Assembly (NCBI GenBank): GCA_026931905.1
Contig: JAIXLB010000064.1
Location: 1-59,564 of the forward strand
DNA: 59,564 nucleotides
From: Chitinophagales bacterium
Lineage (GTDB): Bacteria; Bacteroidota; Bacteroidia; Chitinophagales; Chitinophagaceae
Direction: 5' to 3'
In this document: in pieces, positions 36,112-44,581 of the stretch
Numbering within the stretch: position 1 is the stretch's first letter
How the letters are laid out: each line of letters opens with the position of its first letter
Program-made: the position numbers and the translations under genes
The notes under the pieces: model-generated
What the model was told of the DNA's origin: nothing
The model's input: only the letters and a program-made list of their open reading frames with translations
Databases searched by the model: none

Positions 36112-36816
36112 TTAAATCTTATCTGTTGCAATTTCGCTATTTATAGACTCTTCATTCAAATAATAAACTAAATCATCGGTGCTTGCAATTTCAAATAAAC
36201 CTGAAATGCCTGCTGTATCATTATTTTCTTGAGATGAAAAATAAATAGGCGAATGTACAGAAGATAAATAATTTGTTATTTCTTCATCATTTGCTGTTGC
36301 TAATTCATGTTGTAAATTTTCTTTGTTATTAGTATTTAAAAAATTCAACATACTAAACGCAATTAAACCTATAAATATTGCAGCAGCAGCGTATGGCAAC
36401 CATTTTTTAACAAATTTCTTTGCTAAAAAACTATTTTGAGTAGCATTTGTTTTATAAAATAATGTATTAAAATAATTGTTAGGAGTACTATAAATAGGCT
36501 TTTTGGATATAGTGTTTAATAAAGGAGCAACTGCATTTAACTCTTCTTCAATTTCTGAGAAATGGCTTTTTTGAGCAGAGGCAATTTCTACAATATTGGA
36601 AGAAAATTCTTGAAAATAATTCTCAGGTGTTGTAAAAAGATTTTTATTTGAAATATTGTTTAACATCAAATGTTCGTCTTTAATTTTTTCTACAATTTGA
36701 TAAGGAAATGAATTGAAATAATTCTCATCAATATTATATACATTCTTTTTAGACAGGTTAGCAACAGCCGGCGCAATTTCTTTTAATTCATGGTATATGT
36801 TATTATCCTTTTTCAT
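36112..36816 (-). CDS. Membrane anti-sigma-like protein with three NYF repeats
   Basis: Single-pass membrane protein: cytoplasmic part about 1-138, membrane helix about 139-160 (AAAAIFIGLIAFSMLNFL), periplasmic tail of about 70 residues. By position between an ECF sigma gene and a Spy-like gene it should be the anti-sigma factor, but it lacks the zinc HxxxCxxC motif. Its cytoplasmic half contains three copies of a short motif: VYNIDENYF (26-34), LFTTPENYF (60-68) and IYSTPNNYF (108-116), each preceded by Lys-rich residues. Such Pro-x-x-YF motifs occur in unnamed Bacteroidota proteins beside ECF sigma genes. The anti-sigma role is inferred from context. Confidence 0.75.
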   Translation of the reverse strand: MKKDNNIYHELKEIAPAVANLSKKNVYNIDENYFNSFPYQIVEKIKDEHLMLNNISNKNLFTTPENYFQEFSSNIVEIASAQKSHFSEIEEELNAVAPLLNTISKKPIYSTPNNYFNTLFYKTNATQNSFLAKKFVKKWLPYAAAAIFIGLIAFSMLNFLNTNNKENLQHELATANDEEITNYLSSVHSPIYFSSQENNDTAGISGLFEIASTDDLVYYLNEESINSEIATDKI

Positions 36817-36855
36817 AAAAACTCAATAACTAAGACTTTTGTTATGCTTTTTGGT

Positions 36856-37401
36856 TTAATGATTAATAATAAAGTCTTCAATTTTTTTTGCTGCATGATG
36901 ATAACTTGCTTTTAATGCACCTTCGCTGGTATCTAATATTTTGCTCATTTCGTCATAAGGCAATTCATCAAAATATCGTAAGTTAAAAACTATTCTTTGT
37001 TTTTCTGGCAACTGCTGTATAGCAAGCTGTAATTTCCATTCTAAACGATTAGCATCGAAGTTGCTTTCTGCTTTTATTTTATTAGATAAACTCTCTCCTA
37101 CATCATCAAAACTTGTTACCGATTTCTTTTTTTGGTTTTCTAAAAATGTAAGGCTTTCATTGGTAGCAATTCTGTACAACCAAGTGTACAGTTTACTATC
37201 TTCTCTAAAATTTCCCAATCCATTCCAAACTTTTATAAACATATTTTGCAGTACATCATTAGCATCATCATGCGTTACAACCAACCTTCTAATATGCCAA
37301 TACAACTGCTCCTGATATTTTTTTACCAGAGCTGTAAAAGCTTTTTCTTTTAAATCGGGTTGTTTAAATTGTTGTAATAAAGTAATATCGTCTAAGTGCA
37401 T
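36856..37401 (-). CDS. ECF-family RNA polymerase sigma factor
   Basis: Group 4 sigma factor. Region 2 at about 22-90 with YTWLYRIATNESLTFL and the conserved DDANDVLQNMFIKVW (-10 recognition). Region 4 at about 125-175 with LPEKQRIVFNLRYFDELPYDEMSKIL, the helix-turn-helix for the -35 element. Length 181 is standard. Starts a minus-strand operon followed by the membrane anti-sigma-like gene (39-base gap) and a Spy-like gene, an envelope-stress type module. Autoregulation is likely from family knowledge; I cannot identify its promoter by eye. Confidence 0.95.
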   Translation of the reverse strand: MHLDDITLLQQFKQPDLKEKAFTALVKKYQEQLYWHIRRLVVTHDDANDVLQNMFIKVWNGLGNFREDSKLYTWLYRIATNESLTFLENQKKKSVTSFDDVGESLSNKIKAESNFDANRLEWKLQLAIQQLPEKQRIVFNLRYFDELPYDEMSKILDTSEGALKASYHHAAKKIEDFIINH

Positions 37402-37544
37402 TTGAGCAATCTCTTTTTTTAATATTAACCAAATTTCACACCTAAAGTTTAAATGAAGTCATAAAATGTAAAAGAATATTTTACTTCACAGGTTTTTGTT
37501 ATTTAATTTTAAATAAAACATTCTATTTGCTTTTGTATAACATC

Positions 37545-37552
37545 TACTTTTG
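37545..37552 (+). promoter_or_regulatory. -7 box upstream of the secreted protein at 37571
   Basis: Perfect TAnnTTTG match (TACTTTTG), 18 bases before the ATG. A TTTG lies upstream at 37526-37529 but with only 15 bases between, shorter than the usual 19-21. Confidence 0.5.
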
Positions 37553-37570
37553 CAGCAAAATTTTTATTTC

Positions 37571-38146
37571 ATGAACAAAGTTTTTCTTTTCATTGCTTTT
37601 ATGGTTATTGCCAATTTTTCCAATGCTCAAAAAACAAAGTTTGACTCTACATTAAAAATAGGAAAAACAGGTTATAGAGTTATTTGCAGCAATAAACCTA
37701 ATAAAAAAAATAATTTGCGTGTAACCCTTATTGGTTTTGAGGAAAATAAAGAAGATTTGAATATTGATATTAAAGGGCAAGTTACAGGTGCAGAAATTGA
37801 CGATTTGAACAAAGATGGATTTCCTGATTTGGTAGTGTATATTGTAACAGATAACGAAAAAAATCAAGGAACCGTTTTTGCCATTACATCAAATGAAAAT
37901 AAAACTATTGCTCCTATTATTTTTCCAAGTTTAATGGATAATGAAAAATATAGAACAGGTTATACCGGCAATGATGTTTTTAAATTATTGAATGGAACAC
38001 TCACACATAAATTTACTGTAACAGATAATACCAATGCAGCAACCCAAGCTATAGTTGCACGTCAATTATTGTACAATGTAGTAAAAAGCGATAATGGAGT
38101 TTGGAAATTTAATGTTATAAGAAGTATAGATATTCCAAGACCCTAA
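37571..38146 (+). CDS. Secreted protein, possibly PliI-like
   Basis: Signal peptide 1-20 (MNKVFLFIAFMVIANFSNAQ), giving the start at 37571. Mature part of ~170 residues with a calcium-loop-like segment DLNKDGFPD (78-86) followed by LVVYIV, and an end SDNGVWKFNVI. The layout (VTGAEIDDLNKDGFPDLVVYI) reminds me of the PliI-type lysozyme inhibitors and of FG-GAP/VCBS-like loops, but the match is loose. Only two cysteines would remain, so no multi-disulfide fold. Single gene between the divergent sigma operon and purH. The function stays open. Confidence 0.65.
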   Translation: MNKVFLFIAFMVIANFSNAQKTKFDSTLKIGKTGYRVICSNKPNKKNNLRVTLIGFEENKEDLNIDIKGQVTGAEIDDLNKDGFPDLVVYIVTDNEKNQGTVFAITSNENKTIAPIIFPSLMDNEKYRTGYTGNDVFKLLNGTLTHKFTVTDNTNAATQAIVARQLLYNVVKSDNGVWKFNVIRSIDIPRP

Positions 38147-38181
38147 AATTTGTTCTCTAATTTTTTAAAACCCCCTTGTTG

Positions 38182-39705
38182 ATGAAGCAAATAAAATCGG
38201 CACTTATTTCTGTTTTTTATAAAGATGGATTAGAGCCAATAGCAAAACAATTACAAAAATTAGGAATTACAATTTACAGCACTGGCGGCACTCAACAATT
38301 TTTAGAAGATGCAGGTATTTCATGTATAGCTGTAGAAACACTTACAACCTATCCATCAATTTTAGGAGGCAGAGTAAAAACATTGCATCCAGTAGTATTT
38401 GGTGGAATTTTAGGAAAAAGAAACGATACATTGCATATACAAGAAATGCAGCAATACCATATACCAGCAATAGATGTAGTAATTGTAGATTTATATCCAT
38501 TTGAAGAAACTGTTGCATCAACCAATGAAGAAAAGTTGATTATTGAAAAAATAGATATTGGTGGTCCAAGTATGATACGAGCTGCTGCTAAAAATTTTAA
38601 TGATGTTGTAGTAGTAGCATCAAAAGAGCAATACAATGAGCTACAAACTTTATTAGAAACACAAAATGGAAAGACAACAGTAGAGCAACGTAAAAGCTTT
38701 GCTGCAAGGGCTTTTCAAGTAGTTATGAATTATGATATTGCTATTAACAACTACTTTAATCCAACTAATACAATAGCACCATCATCAACACAAAAACAAA
38801 TACTTCGTTATGGCGAAAACCCTCATCAGCAAGCAAGTTATTGGGGTAATTTATCTAAATTGTTTAACCAATTAAATGGCAAAGAACTATCCTATAATAA
38901 TTTGGTTGATGTAGATGCAGCTATACAATTAATAAAAGAATTTGATAAAAAAGAAGAAGTGGTTTTTGCCATTATTAAACACACCAACGTTTGTGGAGTT
39001 GCATCAAGAAAAACTGTTTTTGAAAGCTGGGAAGCTGCACTTGCAGGAGATAATGAAAGTGCTTTTGGAGGCATTTTAATAACCAACGGAATTATTGATA
39101 AATCTACTGCTGAGGCAATAAATGAATTATTTTTTGAAGCATTAATTGCCCCTGCTTTTGATACAGATGCCTTGCAAATTTTAAAAAGCAAAAAGAATAG
39201 AATTTTATTAGAGTTGCTTAATAATAATGATACCAACACCACTAATCAATTTCAACAAAAAAATTTATTAAACGGCATACTTACGCAACAAATAGATGAT
39301 GGAAATTATACAGAGTGGAAAGAAGTAGGAGGAAGAATAACTACAGAACAAGAAAAACAAGATTTAATTTTTGCCAACATCATTTGCAAGCATTTAAAAA
39401 GTAATGCTATTGCATTAGTAAAAAACAAACAGTTGATAGGAAAAGGTTGTGGGCAAACTTCAAGAATTGATGCTCTACGACATGCCATATCAAAAGCAAA
39501 ACAATTTAATTTCAATTTAAAAGGAGCAGCATTAGCAAGTGATGCCTTCTTTCCTTTTAGTGATTGTATAAGCATTGCACATGCAGAAGGTATAGAATCT
39601 TTTATACAACCTGGTGGCAGTATAAGAGATAAAGACAGTATTGATTATACTGTGCAACACAATCTTGCAATGGTATTTACAGCAATGCGCCATTTTAAAC
39701 ATTAA
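38182..39705 (+). CDS. purH: Bifunctional AICAR transformylase / IMP cyclohydrolase
   Basis: Catalyses the last two steps of de novo IMP synthesis. The N-terminal MGS-like cyclohydrolase domain (1-~195) shows STGGTQQFLEDAGI (33-46) and the GGRVKTLHP motif (62-70). The C-terminal transformylase domain carries the catalytic pair K266-H267 in IIKHTNVCG, at the same numbers as in well-studied enzymes, and the GCGQTSRIDA block. Start set at the ATG at 38182; two in-frame TTG codons just upstream are less likely. Length 507 is normal. The DMT transporter gene follows by 9 bases. Confidence 0.96.
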   Translation: MKQIKSALISVFYKDGLEPIAKQLQKLGITIYSTGGTQQFLEDAGISCIAVETLTTYPSILGGRVKTLHPVVFGGILGKRNDTLHIQEMQQYHIPAIDVVIVDLYPFEETVASTNEEKLIIEKIDIGGPSMIRAAAKNFNDVVVVASKEQYNELQTLLETQNGKTTVEQRKSFAARAFQVVMNYDIAINNYFNPTNTIAPSSTQKQILRYGENPHQQASYWGNLSKLFNQLNGKELSYNNLVDVDAAIQLIKEFDKKEEVVFAIIKHTNVCGVASRKTVFESWEAALAGDNESAFGGILITNGIIDKSTAEAINELFFEALIAPAFDTDALQILKSKKNRILLELLNNNDTNTTNQFQQKNLLNGILTQQIDDGNYTEWKEVGGRITTEQEKQDLIFANIICKHLKSNAIALVKNKQLIGKGCGQTSRIDALRHAISKAKQFNFNLKGAALASDAFFPFSDCISIAHAEGIESFIQPGGSIRDKDSIDYTVQHNLAMVFTAMRHFKH

Positions 39706-39714
39706 TCTTTCTGC

Positions 39715-40632
39715 TTGACAACAAAACAAAAAGGATATTCAGCATTAGCAGTTACTTCCATTGTTTGGGGTACAACTTGGGTTGCTGTAAAATTTGGCAT
39801 ACAAAATATGCCAGCACTACAATTAGCTGCAATACGTTTGTTTTTCGCAGGATTAATTTTTGTATTGTATTATTTAATCTTCAGAAAATTTTCTTTGCCG
39901 CCTCAAAAACAGTTGTGGCAATTATTTATTTTATCCATTTTTACATTTGTATTTGCCAATGGTTTAAGTGCATGGAGTTTGCAATATATACCCAGTGGTT
40001 TAGGAGCTTTAATAGGTGCCTTATATCCATTGTGTGTAGTAATTATTGAGTACTTTTTTTACAAAAGCAAATCACTAAATATGCTTACTGTAATAGGTAT
40101 TGGTTTGGGAATTATAGGTGTAGGATTGGTACTGTATGAAAATACCATTAATGTACACGAAAAAGGCTTTTTTATTGGGTTGGCTTTATCAGTAATAGCA
40201 ACTATTTCATGGAGTTTTAGTACTATAATGATTGCTAAACAAAAAGTAAAAATAAATCCTTATTATGGTTTAGGTTGGCAAATGATTTTTGGTGCTATAT
40301 TGGTTTTTATTTTAAGTATTTCAACAAATAATTTTATTCCTTTTGCTAAGATTCCTATCTTTTCTTGGTTAATGATTGTCTATTTAATTATTGCTGGCTC
40401 TGTTATAACTTTTATTGCATTCATTTATTCAATGAAACACTTAAACCCTACCATTGCTTCTTTGTATGCCTACATGAATCCTATTGTAGCTATAGGTATA
40501 GGCACATTTTTATTGAATGAAAAAATTACTATACAATTAATTATAGGAGCAATAATTACTTTATTGGGCGTGTATTTAGTAAATTATTCAGATAAAGCAA
40601 ATAGAATTAAAATAGAAGATTTAGAACATTAA
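39715..40632 (+). CDS. EamA/DMT-family transporter
   Basis: Inner-membrane exporter of the drug/metabolite transporter superfamily with ten predicted helices in two EamA halves: about 8-135 and 150-295. The first helix contains VWGTTWVAVKFG (18-29), the usual EamA opening. The start is TTG at 39715, because the first downstream ATG would remove helix 1. The substrate cannot be told; a purine or nucleoside product is a guess from its position 9 bases after purH. It overlaps the convergent frr gene by 4 bases at the stop codons. Confidence 0.85.
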   Translation: MTTKQKGYSALAVTSIVWGTTWVAVKFGIQNMPALQLAAIRLFFAGLIFVLYYLIFRKFSLPPQKQLWQLFILSIFTFVFANGLSAWSLQYIPSGLGALIGALYPLCVVIIEYFFYKSKSLNMLTVIGIGLGIIGVGLVLYENTINVHEKGFFIGLALSVIATISWSFSTIMIAKQKVKINPYYGLGWQMIFGAILVFILSISTNNFIPFAKIPIFSWLMIVYLIIAGSVITFIAFIYSMKHLNPTIASLYAYMNPIVAIGIGTFLLNEKITIQLIIGAIITLLGVYLVNYSDKANRIKIEDLEH

Positions 40633-41195
40633 ACACTCATCATTTCTTTTTCTTTTGCTTGTAAATGCTTATCCACTAAAGCAATGTGTTTATCAGTAAC
40701 TGTTTGAATATTTGCTTCAGCATCTTTTGCAATATCTTCACTTAAACCATCTTTTTGTCCTTTCTTTATTTGCTCAATAGCATCTCTTCTAATATTGCGA
40801 ATAGCAACTTTTGAATTTTCGCCTTCTGCACTTGCTTTTTTAAATAATTCTTTTCTACGTTCTTCTGTAAGTGGTGGTAAAAACAAACGTATTTGGTTGC
40901 CATCGCTTTGAGGAGTTATACCAATATTAGCCTGCATAATAGCTCTTTCAATAGCCGCTAAAATGCTTTTTTCCCATGGTTGAATACTAATAGTTTTCGC
41001 ATCTAACACTGTTATATTGGCTGCTTGATTAATTGGTGTAGGATTACCATAATAATCTACTACTATACCATCTAACATAGTAGGTGAAGCTTTTCCTGCT
41101 CTTATTTTTGTTAATTCTTGTTCTAAATGATTAATTGCTTTTTGCATAGATGTTTTTACATCATCTATAATTAATTCTACTTCTTCTGTTAGCAT
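40629..41195 (-). CDS. frr: Ribosome recycling factor
   Basis: Splits post-termination ribosomes with EF-G. All family marks are present: KIRAGKASPTMLDGIVVDYYG (about 31-51), the hinge and the domain II segment SIQPWEKS, and the LPPLTEERRKELFKKA block (106-121), with the long three-helix arms. Length 188 is normal. Usually pyrH lies upstream of frr; here a 291-base non-coding region and then the fadN-type gene are found instead. Confidence 0.97.
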   Translation of the reverse strand: MLTEEVELIIDDVKTSMQKAINHLEQELTKIRAGKASPTMLDGIVVDYYGNPTPINQAANITVLDAKTISIQPWEKSILAAIERAIMQANIGITPQSDGNQIRLFLPPLTEERRKELFKKASAEGENSKVAIRNIRRDAIEQIKKGQKDGLSEDIAKDAEANIQTVTDKHIALVDKHLQAKEKEMMSV

Positions 41196-41215
41196 AACAA
41201 TATAAAATTTGGGGG

Positions 41216-41223
41216 CAAATCTA
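41216..41223 (-). promoter_or_regulatory. -7 box of frr
   Basis: Perfect TAnnTTTG match (TAGATTTG on the minus strand), 20 bases before the frr ATG. A TTTG at 41239-41242 is 15 bases upstream of it. Fits frr being transcribed on its own. Confidence 0.5.
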
Positions 41224-41429
41224 ATAAATGATGTTGAACAAAGACCACTGCAAGATAAATTTATGACAACAAACTATTTCTACGAACAAGAAACTAAATT
41301 TAGAACGAGTAAGATTATTTGGTACAAGCTGCATTGTGAAATGAATTTACTGCAGTGCAATTGAAATACAAAAGTGTATCATATTAAGCAAAACGAAACA
41401 CCTGTTTGTGTTTTGATATAAACATCTCA

Positions 41430-41460
41430 AGAGAGATTCTTCACTTCGTTCAGAATTACA
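41430..41460. repeat. Possible REP-like fragment
   Basis: ATTCT (41436-41440) and AGAAT (41452-41456) enclose TCACTTCGTTC. The wording GATTCTTCACTTCGTTCAGAAT is like a dispersed intergenic sequence I have seen in many bacterial genomes. Only one copy is in this window, so its repeat status cannot be shown here. Confidence 0.3.
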
Positions 41461-41486
41461 TGAAAATTAGAAACTGTAAAACCAAA

Positions 41487-43880
41487 TTAATTCCTTAATG
41501 GCTTACCACTTTTCAAAACACTTTGTATGCGTTCTAAAGTTTTCTTTTCGCCACATAGACTTAAAAAAGCTTCACGTTCTAAATCCAATAAATATTGTTC
41601 AGTTACTAATTGTGGTTCACTTAAATCGCCACCACACATTACATAAGCTAATTTTTTGGCAACAAAGGCATCATGTTCTGTAGCATAATTGGCACGTTGC
41701 ATACCATTAATTCCTGCCAGCATTGCTCCTAAACCTAAACGCCCTAACACTTTAATATCTTTTCTTGGTTGAGGCATGGTGTAGCCTTTGTCGTACAAAT
41801 CAATCACTGCTTTTTTTGCTTCTGCAATTCTTCTATTTATATTCATTACTACATCGTCATGTCCTTTTCTTAAAATGCCCATATCATAAGCCTCAAAAGC
41901 ACTTGTTGCAACTTTTGCAGTAGCTATAGAAAAAAATCTGTCTTTTAAAGTATTTGTATCTGGTTCGTCTTTATGTAATTCATCACTTGCTCTTACAACA
42001 AATTCTTTTGTACCTCCTCCTCCAGGAATTAAGCCTACACCTAATTCAACCAAACCAATATACGTTTCTGCAGCAGCACAAATTTTATCAGCGTGTAAAT
42101 TCATTTCGCAGCCTCCGCCTAATGTTAAACCATGTGGAGCTGTAACAACAGGAATGCTGCTATAACGTAAACGCATCATAGTATTTTGAAACATTCTTAT
42201 TGCCATATCCAACTCATCATATTCTTGCTCTATCGCAAGCATAAAAATCATTCCTACGTTTGCACCTGCACTAAAGTTTGCACCTTCATTGGCTATAACC
42301 AATCCTTTAAATTTTTCTTCTGCAATAGCAATGGCTTTGTTTACACCTTCTAATACTTCGCCACCAATGCTGTTCATTTTTGTACTCCATTCAAAACCTG
42401 CAACACCATCTCCTATATCATACATTTTACAGGCAGAGTTTTTCCAAATTAATTTATCTGTATGATTTCTTAAAACAATAAAAGCATTCTCTTGCGATGC
42501 ATCGTCTTGTATGGTTGATTTATAATTTTTACTTTGGGGTGAGTAGTATAATTTTTTTCCATTTTCTACTTTGTAGAATGATGTAAATTCGTTTGCCAAC
42601 ATTTCATCTACCCATGCAGCAACCTTATAACCATTGGCTTTCATGGCTTCTACAGTTTTAGCAACACCTAAAACATCCCAACTTTCAAAAGCACCAATTT
42701 CCCAACCAAAACCTGCCATCATAGCATCATCTACACGATAAATTTCATCACTAATTTCTGGAATACGATGAGAAATATAAGAGAATAAAGAGTAATGAAA
42801 TTGTCTGTAAAACTCACCTGCTTTATCTGTACCTGCATTTACTGTTTTTATTTTTGTTTTTAAATCATCAATAGGTTTTGCAGTTTCAAGAGTAGCAAAT
42901 TTTGGTTTCTTTCTTGGCTCATATTCAAACGTAGAAAGATTGAGTGTTTGAATATCGCTTTTACCTTCTGGAGTTTTTACTTTCTTAAAAAATCCTTGTT
43001 TTGTTTTATCGCCCAGCCAGTTATTAGCAACAATTTTATCTAACCAACTTGGAATATTAAATATTTCTTTTGCTTCATCATTAGGGCAATTTTCTGCAAC
43101 ACCTTTTGCAACTTTTACTAAAGTATCAATACCTACAACATCTGCAGTACGAAATGTTGCAGACTTAGGACGACCAATTATTGGACCAGTAAGAGCATCA
43201 ATTTCATCAATACTTAAACCTAATTTTTCCATGATGTGAAAAATGCACATGATGCTGAAAACGCCTATTCTATTTGCTATAAATGCAGGTGTATCTTTGC
43301 ATAACACAGTAGTTTTTCCTAAAAATAAATCGCCATAGTGCATTAAAAAATCTACAACAGTTTTATCTGTATCAGGCGTAGGTATAATTTCTAATAAACG
43401 TAAATATCTTGGTGGATTGAAAAAGTGAGTGCCGCAAAAATGTTTTTTAAAATCATCACTTCTGCCTTGCGATAATAAATGAATAGGAATACCTGATGTA
43501 TTGGAGGTTATTAAAGTTCCTTGTCTTCTAAATTGTTCTACTTTTTCATACACCTGTTGTTTTATATCTAATCTTTCAATTACAACTTCAATAATCCAAT
43601 CGCAAGTTGCAATATCTTTCATGTTGTCATCAAAATTTCCTGTAGTAATTTTTTGGGCTACCTCTTTTGTATATACAGGGCTTGGATTGCTTTTTAATGC
43701 TGCATTTAAAGCATCATTAACAATTTTATTTTTTAATGCAGGTTTTGCATCTGCAGGTGTATCTTTTGGTACAATATCCAATAACAAAACTTGTACACCA
43801 ATGCCTGCAAAATGACAAGCAATTCTGCTTCCCATTACACCACTTCCTAAAACTGCAATTTTTCTTATTGTTCTTTTCAT
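41487..43880 (-). CDS. fadN: FadN-type 3-hydroxyacyl-CoA dehydrogenase / enoyl-CoA hydratase
   Basis: Two-step fatty-acid beta-oxidation enzyme: hydration of enoyl-CoA and oxidation of 3-hydroxyacyl-CoA. The dehydrogenase half comes first: NAD motif GSGVMGSR (12-19) and catalytic histidine in CGTHFFNPPRYL near 145. The hydratase half follows, from about 470, with oxyanion region NFSAGANVGM, GGGCEMNLHA (E592) and E612 in VELGVGLIPGGG. This order is that of B. subtilis FadN and opposite to E. coli FadB. Start placed at the second ATG (43880), 5 residues from the glycine-loop strand. Length 797. The thiolase and acyl-CoA dehydrogenase partners are not in the window. Confidence 0.92.
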   Translation of the reverse strand: MKRTIRKIAVLGSGVMGSRIACHFAGIGVQVLLLDIVPKDTPADAKPALKNKIVNDALNAALKSNPSPVYTKEVAQKITTGNFDDNMKDIATCDWIIEVVIERLDIKQQVYEKVEQFRRQGTLITSNTSGIPIHLLSQGRSDDFKKHFCGTHFFNPPRYLRLLEIIPTPDTDKTVVDFLMHYGDLFLGKTTVLCKDTPAFIANRIGVFSIMCIFHIMEKLGLSIDEIDALTGPIIGRPKSATFRTADVVGIDTLVKVAKGVAENCPNDEAKEIFNIPSWLDKIVANNWLGDKTKQGFFKKVKTPEGKSDIQTLNLSTFEYEPRKKPKFATLETAKPIDDLKTKIKTVNAGTDKAGEFYRQFHYSLFSYISHRIPEISDEIYRVDDAMMAGFGWEIGAFESWDVLGVAKTVEAMKANGYKVAAWVDEMLANEFTSFYKVENGKKLYYSPQSKNYKSTIQDDASQENAFIVLRNHTDKLIWKNSACKMYDIGDGVAGFEWSTKMNSIGGEVLEGVNKAIAIAEEKFKGLVIANEGANFSAGANVGMIFMLAIEQEYDELDMAIRMFQNTMMRLRYSSIPVVTAPHGLTLGGGCEMNLHADKICAAAETYIGLVELGVGLIPGGGGTKEFVVRASDELHKDEPDTNTLKDRFFSIATAKVATSAFEAYDMGILRKGHDDVVMNINRRIAEAKKAVIDLYDKGYTMPQPRKDIKVLGRLGLGAMLAGINGMQRANYATEHDAFVAKKLAYVMCGGDLSEPQLVTEQYLLDLEREAFLSLCGEKKTLERIQSVLKSGKPLRN

Positions 43881-44031
43881 GTGTATATACAATTAAATCT
43901 TATAAAAATTTGAATGAATTAAACCTATTTCATTATTTAAAAAGTATCATTTAAAAGCAACATCAAAGTTAAAGGAAAAATTAGTTAGCTATGCAACTAT
44001 TTTTATTTAAAAGAAAAAGAAATATAAAAAT

Positions 44032-44457
44032 TTACCAAGCAAAACCAGGGAATTTAAAAAAGAAAACTTTCCATTTACCTGCTTCTATGTAAAAAAATAA
44101 TTTAAACTGATTGTCAAATTCTACAAACTCGTTGTTAGGTAAAATTGCTTTGTATGTTACATTGCCTTCTGCTAAAGCATAGCCATCGTTTTCAGCAAAA
44201 ATATCAAAGTCAATTTCTTCTATTGTATAGCTAATGTTTTCAAAGTTTTTATACGAGTTAAAAAGGGTTTCAAATTTGTTTAAAGTTTCAGTTTTTGAAA
44301 ATTTCTTTTTATAATCTGATACAAACTCCTGTGCAAATTCTTCTGAATTTTCATTAAAATTCATTTCAAAAAAATGGCATAGAAATGCTAAAGCGGTTAC
44401 TTCAATTTCTTTTGCATGATTTCTTTGAGACTTATTATTACTTGAAATAGAATTCAC
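44032..44457 (-). CDS. Hypothetical protein, possible NTF2/SnoaL-like fold
   Basis: Not recognised by name. The start is GTG at 44457; no signal peptide, so cytosolic. The first 65 residues are helical and charged (EFAQEFVSDYKKKFSKTE), followed by strands ISYTIEEIDFDIFAEN, GYALAEGNVTYKAIL and FKLFFYIEAGKWKVFFFKF. A helical half plus a curved sheet ending in a W-K-V strand is the layout of NTF2/SnoaL-like proteins, but this is shape recognition only. It is flanked by the fadN-type gene on the same strand and a divergent beta-barrel-like gene. Confidence 0.6.
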   Translation of the reverse strand: MNSISSNNKSQRNHAKEIEVTALAFLCHFFEMNFNENSEEFAQEFVSDYKKKFSKTETLNKFETLFNSYKNFENISYTIEEIDFDIFAENDGYALAEGNVTYKAILPNNEFVEFDNQFKLFFYIEAGKWKVFFFKFPGFAW

Positions 44458-44545
44458 TTTATAGAAAATATTTTTTCAATTTTGATAATTATAAGACTGC
44501 AAATTTAATTTAAACTATTTGTATTACTGATTGTAAAGATGTATT

Positions 44546-44553
44546 TACCTTTG
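44546..44553 (+). promoter_or_regulatory. -7 box of the barrel-like gene at 44582
   Basis: Perfect TAnnTTTG match (TACCTTTG), 28 bases before the ATG. TTTG at 44518-44521 is 24 bases upstream, slightly far. Confidence 0.5.
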
Positions 44554-44581
44554 ACAAAATTTTACATTTAGCACTCAATTT

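Noticed and set aside
41263..41364. 33-codon frame between frr and the fadN-type gene
   Set aside because: No hydrophobic segment, domain or promoter; ATG in a region that looks non-coding.
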